Shown one piece after another: positions 41,434-51,573 of a stretch of DNA of 64,000 bases; positions within the stretch are counted from its first letter, which is position 1, and each line of letters opens with the position of its first letter. The translations under genes and the position numbers were made by a program. A model generated the notes under the pieces. The model saw only the letters and a program-made list of their open reading frames with translations. It made no database searches and had not been told where the DNA came from. The DNA comes from Ophiostoma sp. CBS 140.51. Taxonomy: Eukaryota; Ascomycota; Sordariomycetes; Ophiostomatales; Ophiostomataceae. The stretch is from assembly GCA_029298735.1 (NCBI GenBank), contig JANSLP010000041.1, positions 62,001-126,000 on the forward strand. Direction: 5' to 3'.

Positions 41434-41874
41434 TTCAAGAAATCCGCCACGATCACGACTTCCGCCGGCACCGATAACTCAGCGAAAGGTACTTCGAACG
41501 ACAATGTCGTCAATGCTCCCTCGTCCTCCATCGACAATGCCCTCGCCCTCGACACAATCAACGCCGCAGAGAGCCACTGCTACACCGATACCGACTACGG
41601 CCACGTCCTCTGGAAGATTGACTTGATCCTGCTTCCAGTTATGTGGTTCTGCTATGGCACCCAGCAGGCCGACAATATTTCTGTGTCGACGCAAGCTACA
41701 TTCGGCTTGAAGACAGACACCCATCTAGTCGGACAGCAGTACAACTGGCTCACTACCATATTCTACCTGGCCTATCTGGTCGCCGAGCTGCGTGGAAACT
41801 ATCTGATACAGCGGACAAGTTTGCGGTGGACGCTCACTGGGTGCATGCTAATCTGGGGCATTTTTGTTTTGTAA
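41434..41874 (+). pseudogene. N-terminal remnant of a Dal5-type MFS transporter
   Basis: An open frame without a start codon, preceded by an acceptor-like 'ctaacaaaag', encodes a polar leader and then 'DYGHVLWKIDLILLPVMWFC', 'QQADNISVSTQATFGLKTD' and 'GQQYNWLTTIFYLAYLVAEL', the first two membrane segments of the anion:cation symporter (allantoate permease, Dal5) family. The frame stops at 41872-41874, after the third membrane segment begins; the remaining nine or so segments are absent. The upstream first exon is not recognisable. It lies 145 bp after the dehydrogenase relic in the same orientation, so both probably decayed together. Confidence 0.8.
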
Positions 41875-42178
41875 TTAAGAAACACACTCTAATGGCGATT
41901 GCCGTTGGATGTCTTCGCGTTGATCCACTCCAATAGTTGGAGCATCAGACAAACAGAAAGTAAATGACAGTAAAGAGAAAAAAATAATCATATAATGAAA
42001 CACTAAATTTGGTATAAACGAAGTTACATGCGACAAATGATCGCACTGGTACACGCCATGACAAGAAATGCGACGTTTGCATGCGTTTCTTTTCCTTTCT
42101 CGTCCGTTTGTTCTGCAACTCTTCTTCTCTCCACGCATTCCAATTGATGCGATATATCCGTCACCATTGTCTCTACAT
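41875..42178. other. Spacer between MFS remnant and amino acid permease
   Basis: About 300 bp holding the 3' UTR of the permease gene on the minus strand. No trace of the missing transporter segments is seen here. Confidence 0.5.
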
Positions 42179-44014
42179 TTAGCCATCCAGGGGGCTCTTG
42201 CAGACATAGGAGGTTGTGGTACTGTTTGCAAAGGCAGCCTTGAGCGACATGATGGACGAGTAGGCGCCGAGGCCGCTAAGAGCCAGAGCGCCCATAATGT
42301 ACAGGACATTTAGCGAGTTCATCCACCAGCGGCCGCGCGAGAAGAAGCCGCGTTTGAAGCGGACCCAGCCAGCATCAGAGCGGGTAACCTGGCCGGTGGC
42401 CGGGTCGTAGCCATCGCCCTCGCGCATAGCCATCTTCTTGACAAGGTAGCCAATGGACAGCAGAGGCGGGAAAGTGTAGGTAAAGTGCAGAATACAAAAG
42501 GCGGCGACGACACTGGTCAGACCAGAAAAGTTGGGGATACCGGCAGCGAGGGCAAAGGCAATGGCCCAATAGACGGGGATGATGCCGACCCAGGCCCACT
42601 TACCCGCACGGGTGGTCAGGGGCGGGGCGTGGAAGAGCTCAACAAAGACGTTGTTGTACATGACCTTAATGCCAATGTTGCCGTAAAGACAGGCAGCAAT
42701 AACGGCACTGACCATGGCAAAGACGTTGCCGGCCGTCTGGATGTTGTAGTTGCTGATGCCGAGGTAGCTGGGGTTGACAGTGTACTGGCCCTGGTAGCCG
42801 TACATGAAGAGACCGTAGAACATGTACCAGAAGTAGATGAAGGCTTGGGCAGCCCACATGGCCGTCAGGAAATCCTTGGGGCGCTTCATCTCGGCCATGA
42901 ACTCGGGGAAAACCATGGAGCCCCCGTAGGCGAAAATGGCCTGCATGGCACCGCTGACGGAACCGACAAAGCTGCCAGTGTCAGGGATACCACCGCTGGT
43001 CTGGACAGGCGGGAAGACACCGTTGGCGTCGGGAGTAATCAGAGCGCCGCCGGAGATCGAGGCACCAGCCGACGAGGCGGCACCGGCGTAGTTGGGAGGC
43101 GAGTGAGCAGCACCACCCATGGTGATGAACATGCAGATGAGGTTGATCCACACGGCAGCGTTGGCGAGCCAGCCAAATTTCTGCAGAGTACGAACTTGGC
43201 CGACCAGGAAACCAACAATGGCCCAAATTAGACAGCAGACAACGAAGCAGAGCTTGAACTTGGCCACCTGGGACAGGGCCTCGCCGTTGGAGATGACAAT
43301 CAGACCGACATTGAGCAGCAGCTGGATGGACTGCAGGATGTTAAACAGGTGGCGCATCCAGCGGCCGTACAGACGGTAACCAATGTCGCCGTAGCTGCGA
43401 ATAGGGTACTCGTACGAGTCAAGGCCCATGAAAGGCTCCCACAGCAGGAAGCCTGAGTAGCCGGCAAGGGCGGCGAAGACGGTGAACAGAGCGATACCCG
43501 GACCCCAGCCCATGGTCGCGAAAGCGTAGGGCAGACCGAAGGGACCCAGAATATCCGTGGTGATCAAGTAGAAAATGGCACCGCGGGTGGCTGTGCGCAG
43601 AGCACGCGACGCATTGGTCCACTCCTCGTCCGAGACGATCATGCGCTGGTGGCCGGGCTCGGCAATGACACCCTCACTCTTCTCGCCTGCAGGCATGCGC
43701 TTGACACCACCGTCCGACTTGCTGGGGAAGAACAGCGACCAAATGGTCGTGTCGTAGCCCGTCCGCGGCTGGGCGTCCTCTTCAGCACGTGTCTGCTGAG
43801 CAAAGTAGTAGTATTGCTCAAAAGTAACGGTGGGATCGTGGATCTTGAAGTCGCGGCGGTTGTACGCAGAGGCGGCCGTGGCCGTAGCGACAGAGGCGCC
43901 GTCGTTGGCGGTATGGGGAGGCGGCTGGTCAGCAGGGGCGTTGAGCTCCTTTTCCATCTGGTCGTAGATGCGCGGGTCGGCCCCGTCAATGGCCATGTTG
44001 CCTGGTTTGGCCAT
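42179..44014 (-). CDS. Amino acid transporter, Mtr/AAAP family
   Basis: Single exon, 611 residues, ATG in good context (CAAAATGGCC). A soluble N-terminal region of about 140 residues is followed by eleven or so hydrophobic segments. The first, 'GPFGLPYAFATMGWGPGIALF', is the signature of the amino acid/auxin permease family, and 'YGGSMVFPEFMAEMKRPKDF' in the middle is typical of the fungal neutral amino acid permease (Neurospora mtr) branch. It probably imports aromatic or neutral aliphatic amino acids at the plasma membrane in symport with protons. The N-terminal tail has several Thr/Ser-rich spots that may control endocytosis. The 5' flank is unusually long and GA-rich. Confidence 0.9.
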   Translation of the reverse strand: MAKPGNMAIDGADPRIYDQMEKELNAPADQPPPHTANDGASVATATAASAYNRRDFKIHDPTVTFEQYYYFAQQTRAEEDAQPRTGYDTTIWSLFFPSKSDGGVKRMPAGEKSEGVIAEPGHQRMIVSDEEWTNASRALRTATRGAIFYLITTDILGPFGLPYAFATMGWGPGIALFTVFAALAGYSGFLLWEPFMGLDSYEYPIRSYGDIGYRLYGRWMRHLFNILQSIQLLLNVGLIVISNGEALSQVAKFKLCFVVCCLIWAIVGFLVGQVRTLQKFGWLANAAVWINLICMFITMGGAAHSPPNYAGAASSAGASISGGALITPDANGVFPPVQTSGGIPDTGSFVGSVSGAMQAIFAYGGSMVFPEFMAEMKRPKDFLTAMWAAQAFIYFWYMFYGLFMYGYQGQYTVNPSYLGISNYNIQTAGNVFAMVSAVIAACLYGNIGIKVMYNNVFVELFHAPPLTTRAGKWAWVGIIPVYWAIAFALAAGIPNFSGLTSVVAAFCILHFTYTFPPLLSIGYLVKKMAMREGDGYDPATGQVTRSDAGWVRFKRGFFSRGRWWMNSLNVLYIMGALALSGLGAYSSIMSLKAAFANSTTTSYVCKSPLDG

Positions 44015-47000
44015 TTTGGCGGTTGTTTGTTGATGTAGATGCCGACAGTTGTGTTTTGGCGATACTTGGCAAAAGTCTTGGCGTTGTAGTCTTGGCAGGG
44101 CTTAGTTTGCGCCGTGGGTGGGTGTGAGTGTGAGTGGGTTCGCCAACAATAAAAGGACGTCAAAAAGGGACAACAACCCAAAAGTAAAAGTAAAGGAAGA
44201 AAAGGAGGAAAAGAAAACAAAGATGAGTAGCAAGGGAAAAGAGAGAGATGCAAACACAAGCAGGAATGAAGACGATCTTTATCCCTTTTCTTGTGTATGG
44301 GGAGAACGGAGACGACGGGGGCAAACGTGTCGAAAAGAGGGGGTGATGGAGACCAGCTGGAGTCACTCAGGGTCCGTACAGCGGAGGGGCGCGGAGGGAA
44401 TCGCGGAGGTTGACAGAAGATGATGGAGAGAGCTGTGGAAGACGGGTGAGGGAAAAGGAGGAAGAGGTTGAGAGAAAGGGAAAAGATGGAGAGAGCTGAG
44501 AGAAAAAGGAAGGAGGGACGGAAGAGAGGAAGAGGAAGGAGGGCGAGATATTGGATAGAAAGGAAGGAGCAATGCGAAGAGGTAAGAGAAACGAGATAGG
44601 AAGGGGCGGAGGACGGAGGAGGAAAGGACGGTGGAGGGTCGGACTGACAAGAAGTTGACGAAGTCCGATAAACGAGGAACGCGGAACAAAAAAGCGACGG
44701 GCGAGGCTAGAAAGAAAAGACAAAAGGAACGAAACTAGGGGCGAAAGAGGAAGGCGAAAAGGTTGTTGAAAGGGCGCGATGTAGAGCTTCCGGGCGGAAA
44801 TGGAGACACCACGCAAAAAAAAACTGGACTGATGGAAAAAGCGAGTCAAATGGAGAAAGAATGAAGTGGAGCGTCAATGGGATGGCTCGATCGGAGGAAA
44901 TAGACAGGATGAGAGACGAGACAAGGAACGAGGAGAAGAGGGGAGAGAACGAGGAGACGGGAAAGGTGCTCGTACTGTGCAGTCACACGCACATCTGATC
45001 CCAGATAGGTCGACCTGACACGGCTAGATTGCCCGAATTGGAGGAGATGATGTGGGTGGCTGTTGAGGGAAGAAGCGTTGGGAGGTAATGGGGAGGGCAT
45101 CAAAAGGAAAGGATACACAATGGCAAACAATGCATGCAAAAGCGGTTGATGGCAACAAACAGAAGCCCAGTATTGGAGGAGTCGCCGACTGGCTTCATCA
45201 ATTTTCTGAATAGCGTCACGCCGCCGCGCGACCAACACTCAGCCCACCCCTTCTCTTGCTTTTCCATGTCGGGGTACAGTCAGTGGCCATTTGAGAGAAA
45301 AAAACATACAAGGAAAAGTAGCTATTGGTTGGCGTCTGGGCGATCGTCGTCTTTGTCTCATTTGCGCCTCGCGCACACGAGCAAAGACGGAGACAAGCGA
45401 AACAAGGCCAAGCCAAGTCACTACAGCCCCCAACAACCCAGCAGCAAAATTAGGAGAAATCCATTGATCGGCGAGTGTGCACCTTATTCATGCAACCACG
45501 GGCTGTTATCAGCGGGTCTTTCAAGCAGGAAGAGAGGAGGGGAGATGCAATTGCAATCGTCTGCATGCCAACTCATTTTCTCGACAATTGGATTCGATTG
45601 TCACAGCTTTCAATCTCGTTCGCACAAACTTGTCTTCCAAGGCATGGGCGTCGCAGATAGACCAAACTTGTCCAAGTGATTTTTGGTCTTTGACTGACGT
45701 CTCATTGGCGCGCGACGTCGTTCGGCACTCTGTCTCTCCGTAGTCCACACGAACAGAAAAATGATTGCCACACCACCCTTCCACGTCCCACCACACACCA
45801 CACTACTTATGTGCGTCCAATAACACCGGATGCCGGCCGTGCTAACCCCATTCGGGGCACAAAAGCCAGCAAGTGACGTACTCGCCCTTGCACTGTCCGC
45901 ACAAAGCAAAAAAGTACAGACGCACACGGCGTTGCTTTGATCTTGTTTTCCTGCATCGACGGACGAGACGGAGCACTGCATCCTTCTTCACTTTCCCCGA
46001 CTGACAGGAGTTGAGATGCCAGATTTGGCAGCTGGGAACCGTCGATAAGTGGGCGAACAATTTCCCATTCCAGGGCGTAAGCATTTCAGTATTTCCACGG
46101 CGGAAAGAGTCATAATGAATAAATAGGAGATGACACGAAGACACGAAGCAACGTTGAAAAAGACAAAACAAGAAAACCAGAATGAGAGAATGAGAGAAAG
46201 AGAAAAATACACACAAAAAACAGAGACACAAATGCCAAACAACGAATCAATGTACAAGGAAACAATGCCCTGGATGACCGGCACGACTGGAGTGGTACAT
46301 CCACATCCACTTTCCACGATGGATCCCTCTAAGCCGACGCATTTCAGATCTCCATACCGAGGCATGGCAAGGAAGCTTGGTATTTTTTGTCGGGTCGGGT
46401 GGGCACACCATTTTGTATGTTTTGGGGACTGTCTGGTGCTTTTTCGACGTATTCATCATTTGTCGTGTTTTTTTTTTTTTCACTTTTTTTTTTCCTCGAC
46501 TTCCATTTTTCTAGGCCGGCTTCTAGTCCGATCAGGAAGGTGCACCAGAGTGGGTCGTTTCCGCAGACCCAAAAAAAGTCGCACTTACTTACACGGAGAC
46601 GGCGGAAGCGTAAAATGAGAAGTTTAAAGGGACCAACAAGCAACGGGCATGTAAAAAGACGTAACAGAAACTCTGGGGCTCCTCTCACCTCCCCCTTTGT
46701 GAGAACGAGATCCTCGTATTGTCGGTCTTAATACGGGCAGCGCATGCTCTCTCAAAAAAAGGACGGCGTTCTCAAGTGTCGCCTTGTCCGACGTTTCCTC
46801 TTTCTATTGGCAGTGGCCAACAAAGTCCCACTGTAAACTCAATTCGTTAGCTCTTTTAGGCAGTTGGTGGCCCATTGAAATTGAGAAAGCTTCGAGTCAG
46901 TCGCCTGAGTGGCCTGGCTGGTCGGTGCTTCCGTCGTCCCAAAACCGTCCCAAATGGCAGTTCTAGGTATGCCAATAGTCGAACGCTGGCTGCTGGCAGG

Positions 47001-47748
47001 TTCGTCTTGGCACTGCACAACAGCGGCAGGAACAGCGCCAAAGGGGCGCCAGAGCGACGCCGGGACGCCCGAGGATTCTTTAACGGCAGGCAAAGCCAAG
47101 CCGGCAAGGAGAGCGTAGGCCCAAAAAGCCAAGTCGGCTTCTGCTCCTATTAGCTCGAAACGTTGCCACTTTACACTTTTTCTCCACCGGATCTCGCCAC
47201 GCTTTTGATTTTTGTCAACCCTACCGAGCCTACTCAGTACGCTGCCAAGGCGGCTGCCATGGTAAAGCGGCAGGCCGTTTCTTTTCTCGGGGCAATCATA
47301 CACTTGGCAGTGGGAACGCGGAATGTCAAGAAAAGGCTTGAGGCTGGAGCTTTACCTTTTTCCCTGTCCACTTTTACCGGCAGGCTAATTTGCAAAAGAT
47401 TGTCAAGATTTTCAGGGACGTTTTGTATGAGGTATCATCAAGGAATTATTGGAAGCACAACAATTCATCTAAGCACATCGGCACGCACCTCCTACACATT
47501 TAATATAAATAGAGAGCATCCTCTCGCTTGGTTCAACTGTTTTGTCGTCAGCTCTGCAGCTTTTGTTGCGGTTTATATATTGCTTACCATGGTCTCCTGC
47601 CAGTATTGCACCGTCTCTCGACGTAGAAAACCTACTCGCTGGCAGTGGATCATGAGCATGGCCGCACAAATATTCGTAGCTTCTTTTCGACTCGTAGGAC
47701 GAGTATCCATCACCTCTATACGTCTTCCCGATACCGGTAGTTCTGTTG
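44015..47748. other. Long gene-free region upstream of the permease
   Basis: About 3.7 kb between divergent genes. 44150-44970 is strongly purine-rich on the plus strand (GGA/GAA runs), which would be a long pyrimidine-rich 5' region for the minus-strand permease. 45000-46800 has no protein-like frames. 46870-47150 is more GC-rich with open frames on both strands, but they lack an ATG or recognisable motifs. I assign no gene. Confidence 0.5.
47504..47511 (+). promoter_or_regulatory. Possible TATA box of the secreted hydrolase gene
   Basis: TATAAATA lies 245 bp upstream of the ATG at 47749, followed by a CT-rich stretch (cctctcgcttgg). Confidence 0.35.
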
Positions 47749-48909
47749 ATGATTATGAATCTTCCGATTACCGGCATGTTGGCCTCGGTACTGCTCGCGG
47801 CATTGCCTGCTGCCACAGCTTCCCAGCTCCAACTGCCACCACTCCTTGGACGCCATCCCGTTGGTACCATCAGTCTTGAGCTCACAGACCACTCGCGTAC
47901 GGCGCCGTCAACCGCCAGTAATGTCACCGCCAACAGCACAGAGCCCCGGAGGCTAATGGTCTCCGTCTTTTACCCGACTACCAATATCAGTATTAATTCG
48001 GGCAACCACAGTCGCGTCCCGTACTTTTCAACAGCCACATCCGCAGCTGCGTTTGACACGTATATCGGGAACGCCACCAGCTTGTTGACCAACCTATCGA
48101 CGTGGGCCTACGGAGGTACACCCATTGCACCGTCCAACACGTCTGTCCTCCTCTTCTCTCATGGCCTTGGTTCCTCCCGCCTGTTACATACTGCATTTCT
48201 TGAAGATCTCGCCAGTCACGGGTGGATCGTTGTGGCTCCCGACCACCCGTACGATGCACTGTACACGGAGTACCCTGACGGGTCTTTTGCCCGCATGCCC
48301 AACTCGGCCCTCGACGACTTTCCAAATGAGCTGCCGGGACTGGTAGACACCAGGGTGAAGGACGTGCAGTTTATTGCAAATCTGCTGAAGAACGGCACAC
48401 TGCTCCCTCGACTTTCATCTCCGCCAACTATTGGTATCCTCGGTCACTCTCTAGGAGGCAACACTGCCGCTCAGGCCGTCGCCAGCAACACTTCCACCTT
48501 CCCGTGTGGTGCCAACTTTGACGGGGGCATCTTTGGTCCCGTTGCTATGACGGGCCTTGACCAGCCCTTCCTCCAGATCGGTGCAGCCAACCATAACCAG
48601 ACGACAGATGCCACCTTTTCAAACTTTTGGGATGTCTTGAAAGGATTTCGTCGCGAGTTTACTGTGAATGGCACGGTACACCAGTCCTTTATGGATTTGC
48701 CAGTGTTACGCGACACTCTCGGCGGCGATTATCCCGCAGAACTCTATAACCAGTCCGGAACGGAACCTGGTTCACGTCTCCTCGAGATCGAGACCTCGCT
48801 GATCGATGCTTTCTTCCGTTTCTGTCTGACCGAGACGAAACCTTCCGACAACCTCGACCAAGTGGCCAAGAATCTGTCACCGGATATCTCTGCTCGCAAG
48901 ATGTGGTGA
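47749..48909 (+). CDS. Secreted PAF-acetylhydrolase-like alpha/beta hydrolase
   Basis: Single exon, 386 residues from the ATG at 47749; a second Met at 47755 is equally possible. Residues 1-25 form a signal peptide (hydrophobic core, Ala-x-Ala-Ser end). The fold matches the plasma PAF-acetylhydrolase/group VII phospholipase family: 'LLFSHGLGSSRLLHTAFLE', 'VVAPDHPYDA' and nucleophile elbow 'GHSLGG' with Ser234. The acid and His residues are probably in 'GANFDGGIFG' and 'HQSFMDLP'. More than ten N-glycosylation sequons (for example NVT, NST, NIS, NHS, NLS, NGT) support extracellular export. Such enzymes hydrolyse short or oxidised acyl esters. The substrate is not evident, and the gene lacks a functionally linked neighbour. 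Confidence 0.82.
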   Translation: MIMNLPITGMLASVLLAALPAATASQLQLPPLLGRHPVGTISLELTDHSRTAPSTASNVTANSTEPRRLMVSVFYPTTNISINSGNHSRVPYFSTATSAAAFDTYIGNATSLLTNLSTWAYGGTPIAPSNTSVLLFSHGLGSSRLLHTAFLEDLASHGWIVVAPDHPYDALYTEYPDGSFARMPNSALDDFPNELPGLVDTRVKDVQFIANLLKNGTLLPRLSSPPTIGILGHSLGGNTAAQAVASNTSTFPCGANFDGGIFGPVAMTGLDQPFLQIGAANHNQTTDATFSNFWDVLKGFRREFTVNGTVHQSFMDLPVLRDTLGGDYPAELYNQSGTEPGSRLLEIETSLIDAFFRFCLTETKPSDNLDQVAKNLSPDISARKMW

Positions 48910-49828
48910 CGTGAAGTGAAATGATGTTGAAACGGTCTGTGATATGATAGTGTATATTAAACTCGTATATATATTGAAATTATCAGCGCCTGTGATATCT
49001 GCTATTTGGAGGCTACCATAAATATTGTGTCAGAGTAAGAAGAAAATCAGCTTTTTCTGAAACTAGAGACTTTTATGCTCATAAATAAGAGGATTTTTAT
49101 AGGATTATTGCCAATAACATTTACAATGAAAAGTAACTACAATACCTACAGTGTTTCTTTCTTTCTTTTTCTTCTTCTTCTTTTTTATGTTTTCAAATAC
49201 TCCATAACTTTTCCAAGGAGGACTTATGCAATGAAGAAGCCGGCGAAGAAACAATTCTGATATTAGTACTCCGTACGTCGTATTTGCTGCTTGTCTGTGA
49301 CCTCAAAATAAAGATCTCACCTAAGATTCTTATCGCAGCCCACCTCACAATCAGCATTCACCCGACTTGCACGGCTTTCCTCTTCAACTGAATCCTCTCC
49401 CGAACCCATCCCGCGCCGGAGACCGAACGGATGTACAAAAATCTGTGACTTTTGAATTTCCGGGGACCCTCACGAACTATCGTCGAGTTTGTCAGTTTTC
49501 TGGGCATATTTTGGTACCATTTGTCAGTATGCACGCATCCGTTAGTTCGCTCACCAGAAGAATGGTCTGATGTGGGAATAACGCAACATCATGGCGCAAT
49601 CCAATCGGGCCAGTGCGCCATCCGCCAGCTATCGACCATCCCGCGAGGTTGCCCAAATCGACAGCCATCGAAATGAACAAGGTCGGCTCGATTATAACAT
49701 AATACGCGAACACAACGCGAAGACAAACTGGGAAAGGCAAAAGCCATATTCTTGGTTATACTTTCTCAATCTTAGCATCTCGACCTTATTCTCTCGACCT
49801 TATCAAAATTTCTTCCAGCTGTGCCGAA
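48910..49828. other. Upstream region of the FAD monooxygenase gene
   Basis: The first 350 bp are AT-rich 3' flank of the hydrolase gene. At 49417-49425 there is CGGAGACCG (CGG-N3-CCG), about 400 bp before the ATG at 49829, a possible zinc-cluster regulator site. No gene is seen. Confidence 0.45.
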
Positions 49829-51340
49829 ATGGTCTGGAGAGTCGCCATCATCGGTGGCGGTCCTGGTGGCCTTGCCGCTGCCATTGCCCTCACACAACTC
49901 AACGAGCAACAGCTAAAGGCTGGCAAGCCGGCCCTCGTCGACTGGACCTTGTACGAAAAGAAGCCGCGGATCAGCGAGACAGGCGGTGGTATTAGCATCC
50001 AGCGGCACACGTGGCGTATGCTCGAGTTGCTGGGCGTGGCCGACCGGATTGATTCCCGTGATGTCTTCCGACCCGAAGACGGCCGGTCCGTTGAGCACCG
50101 AAATGCCGTGACGGGCGTGTTGATTGCCCGTCGGTTCCACTCGGACGACACGCCGCCACACCAAGTGAGTGGGCGCATGGTGCGGGCCAAGCTGCAGAAA
50201 GCATTGCTGTCGGCTGTGGATGGGTCCAAAGTCAGAGTTGGCAAGAAGTTGGTGTCCGTTGAGGAGGCCAGCACCCCCGAGAATGGTGTTCAGCTGACCT
50301 TTGCCGATGGCGAGTCCTCTACCTTTGACCTCGTCACTGGCGCCGATGGCATTCGCTCTGTCGTCCGCTCGTTCCTGTCACCCTCCCACAAGTTGTCGTA
50401 CAACGGTCAGTTTGCGTACCGCACCATCCTGAGAAATGCAGACGTCAAGGCCATCAATAGTATTCCCAAGGCGCCCATCTTTTGGCAGTATGTCGGCGGC
50501 AAGTACGTCTATACGTGCCCGCTCGGCGGCGACGACTTTGAGTTGACGGCGCGGATTCGCCCGGACCTTGACGAAAAGGAGGCGGCAAAGCAAACGAGCT
50601 GGGGCCAGCCGTACGATTTGAACAAGCTGTTGCCGGCATACGCTGACTTTGCACCACCACTCCGCCAAATCTTGAAGCTGGCGGCCGATGTGGGCGGTAC
50701 GCAAGAGTTTGCAATGTTCAACGGACCACGGCTGGAGACGGTGGTGAAGCCGGTTGGCACATCGAGTGAGGCCGGTGTCCTTCTTCTTGGCGACGCCTCC
50801 CACCCGTTGTCTGGAGCGTTTGGTGCAGGAGCTGGCTTTGCCTTTGAGGATGCTTACACCTTGGCCCGCGCACTGTCGTGGGCACATTTGTCAGGCCGCG
50901 GCCTGTCTGATGCTCTGTGGATATACGACAACACACGGTCGCCGCACTATGCCAACTTGTACAAGGAGCTGGACCGCGGCGGGGCCATCATCAAGGACGT
51001 GTCGAGCCAGAAGCTGCCTCTGCACGACGAGATCAACGAGCGTGTGCGGCGGCTGTGGCTGGATGACGGCAAGAGTGGTTCGGGATGGGTATATCTATAC
51101 CATGCTGATGAGGTGGTTGAAGAGGTGATCCAGAAGAGAGAGAAAGAGCTGGCCGAAGGACAACAGACGCAGGAGGCACAGAACGTGTTTACAGATGCGG
51201 CGGTGCCGGTTGAAGAAAGTACTGGAACCGCCTTGGCACTCGCCGAGGCGCCCACGACAAACGAACAATCCGAACAGCCCACGTCGGTCAAAGATGTGAT
51301 CGTGCCGGTGGTACAGGAAGTAGCTGCCGCAGCAGCATAA
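49829..51340 (+). CDS. FAD-dependent aromatic hydroxylase (salicylate hydroxylase-like)
   Basis: Single exon, 503 residues. All three class A flavin monooxygenase motifs are present: FAD-binding 'VAIIGGGPGGLAAAIAL' (residues 5-21), the 'DLVTGADGIRSVVR' DG motif (about 170-183), and 'VLLLGDASHPLSGAFGAGAG', the GD motif (about 317-336). A C-terminal tail of about 60 residues is Glu/Gln/Ala-rich and disordered. Enzymes of this family use NAD(P)H and O2 to hydroxylate, often with decarboxylation, an aromatic acid in the cytosol. The gene converges on the Zn2Cys6 regulator (233 bp between stops) and is the left member of the proposed cluster. The exact substrate cannot be deduced; salicylate or a related ring is a guess from the fold. 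Confidence 0.85.
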   Translation: MVWRVAIIGGGPGGLAAAIALTQLNEQQLKAGKPALVDWTLYEKKPRISETGGGISIQRHTWRMLELLGVADRIDSRDVFRPEDGRSVEHRNAVTGVLIARRFHSDDTPPHQVSGRMVRAKLQKALLSAVDGSKVRVGKKLVSVEEASTPENGVQLTFADGESSTFDLVTGADGIRSVVRSFLSPSHKLSYNGQFAYRTILRNADVKAINSIPKAPIFWQYVGGKYVYTCPLGGDDFELTARIRPDLDEKEAAKQTSWGQPYDLNKLLPAYADFAPPLRQILKLAADVGGTQEFAMFNGPRLETVVKPVGTSSEAGVLLLGDASHPLSGAFGAGAGFAFEDAYTLARALSWAHLSGRGLSDALWIYDNTRSPHYANLYKELDRGGAIIKDVSSQKLPLHDEINERVRRLWLDDGKSGSGWVYLYHADEVVEEVIQKREKELAEGQQTQEAQNVFTDAAVPVEESTGTALALAEAPTTNEQSEQPTSVKDVIVPVVQEVAAAAA

Positions 51341-51573
51341 GCAAATAAATTTAGACTGCATGATAAGAGGATGGTTAATAATAACCAAATATATAACACA
51401 AAAAACCCGAGTCTGAAATTCTACCAGCGATACGTAGTGTGTACGAGAGAACCTGAAACACAGTTCCTAGTAAATATCCGGTATGTTTTGTTGCTATCTG
51501 GAGCCGGAATAAGATTCTTTGTCTGATTTACAAATATAGCCCCTATCCACGGCGCACAGAGACAGAAAATATG
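51341..51573. other. Convergent 3' regions of FAD monooxygenase and regulator genes
   Basis: Short AT-rich spacer with A/T runs fitting two polyadenylation regions. Confidence 0.5.

Noticed and set aside
46839..47303. 154-codon minus-strand frame with Ala/Ser/Thr-rich sequence
   Set aside because: The frame begins with GTG and has no usable ATG; frames on both strands are open because this piece is GC-rich, and no motif is recognisable.
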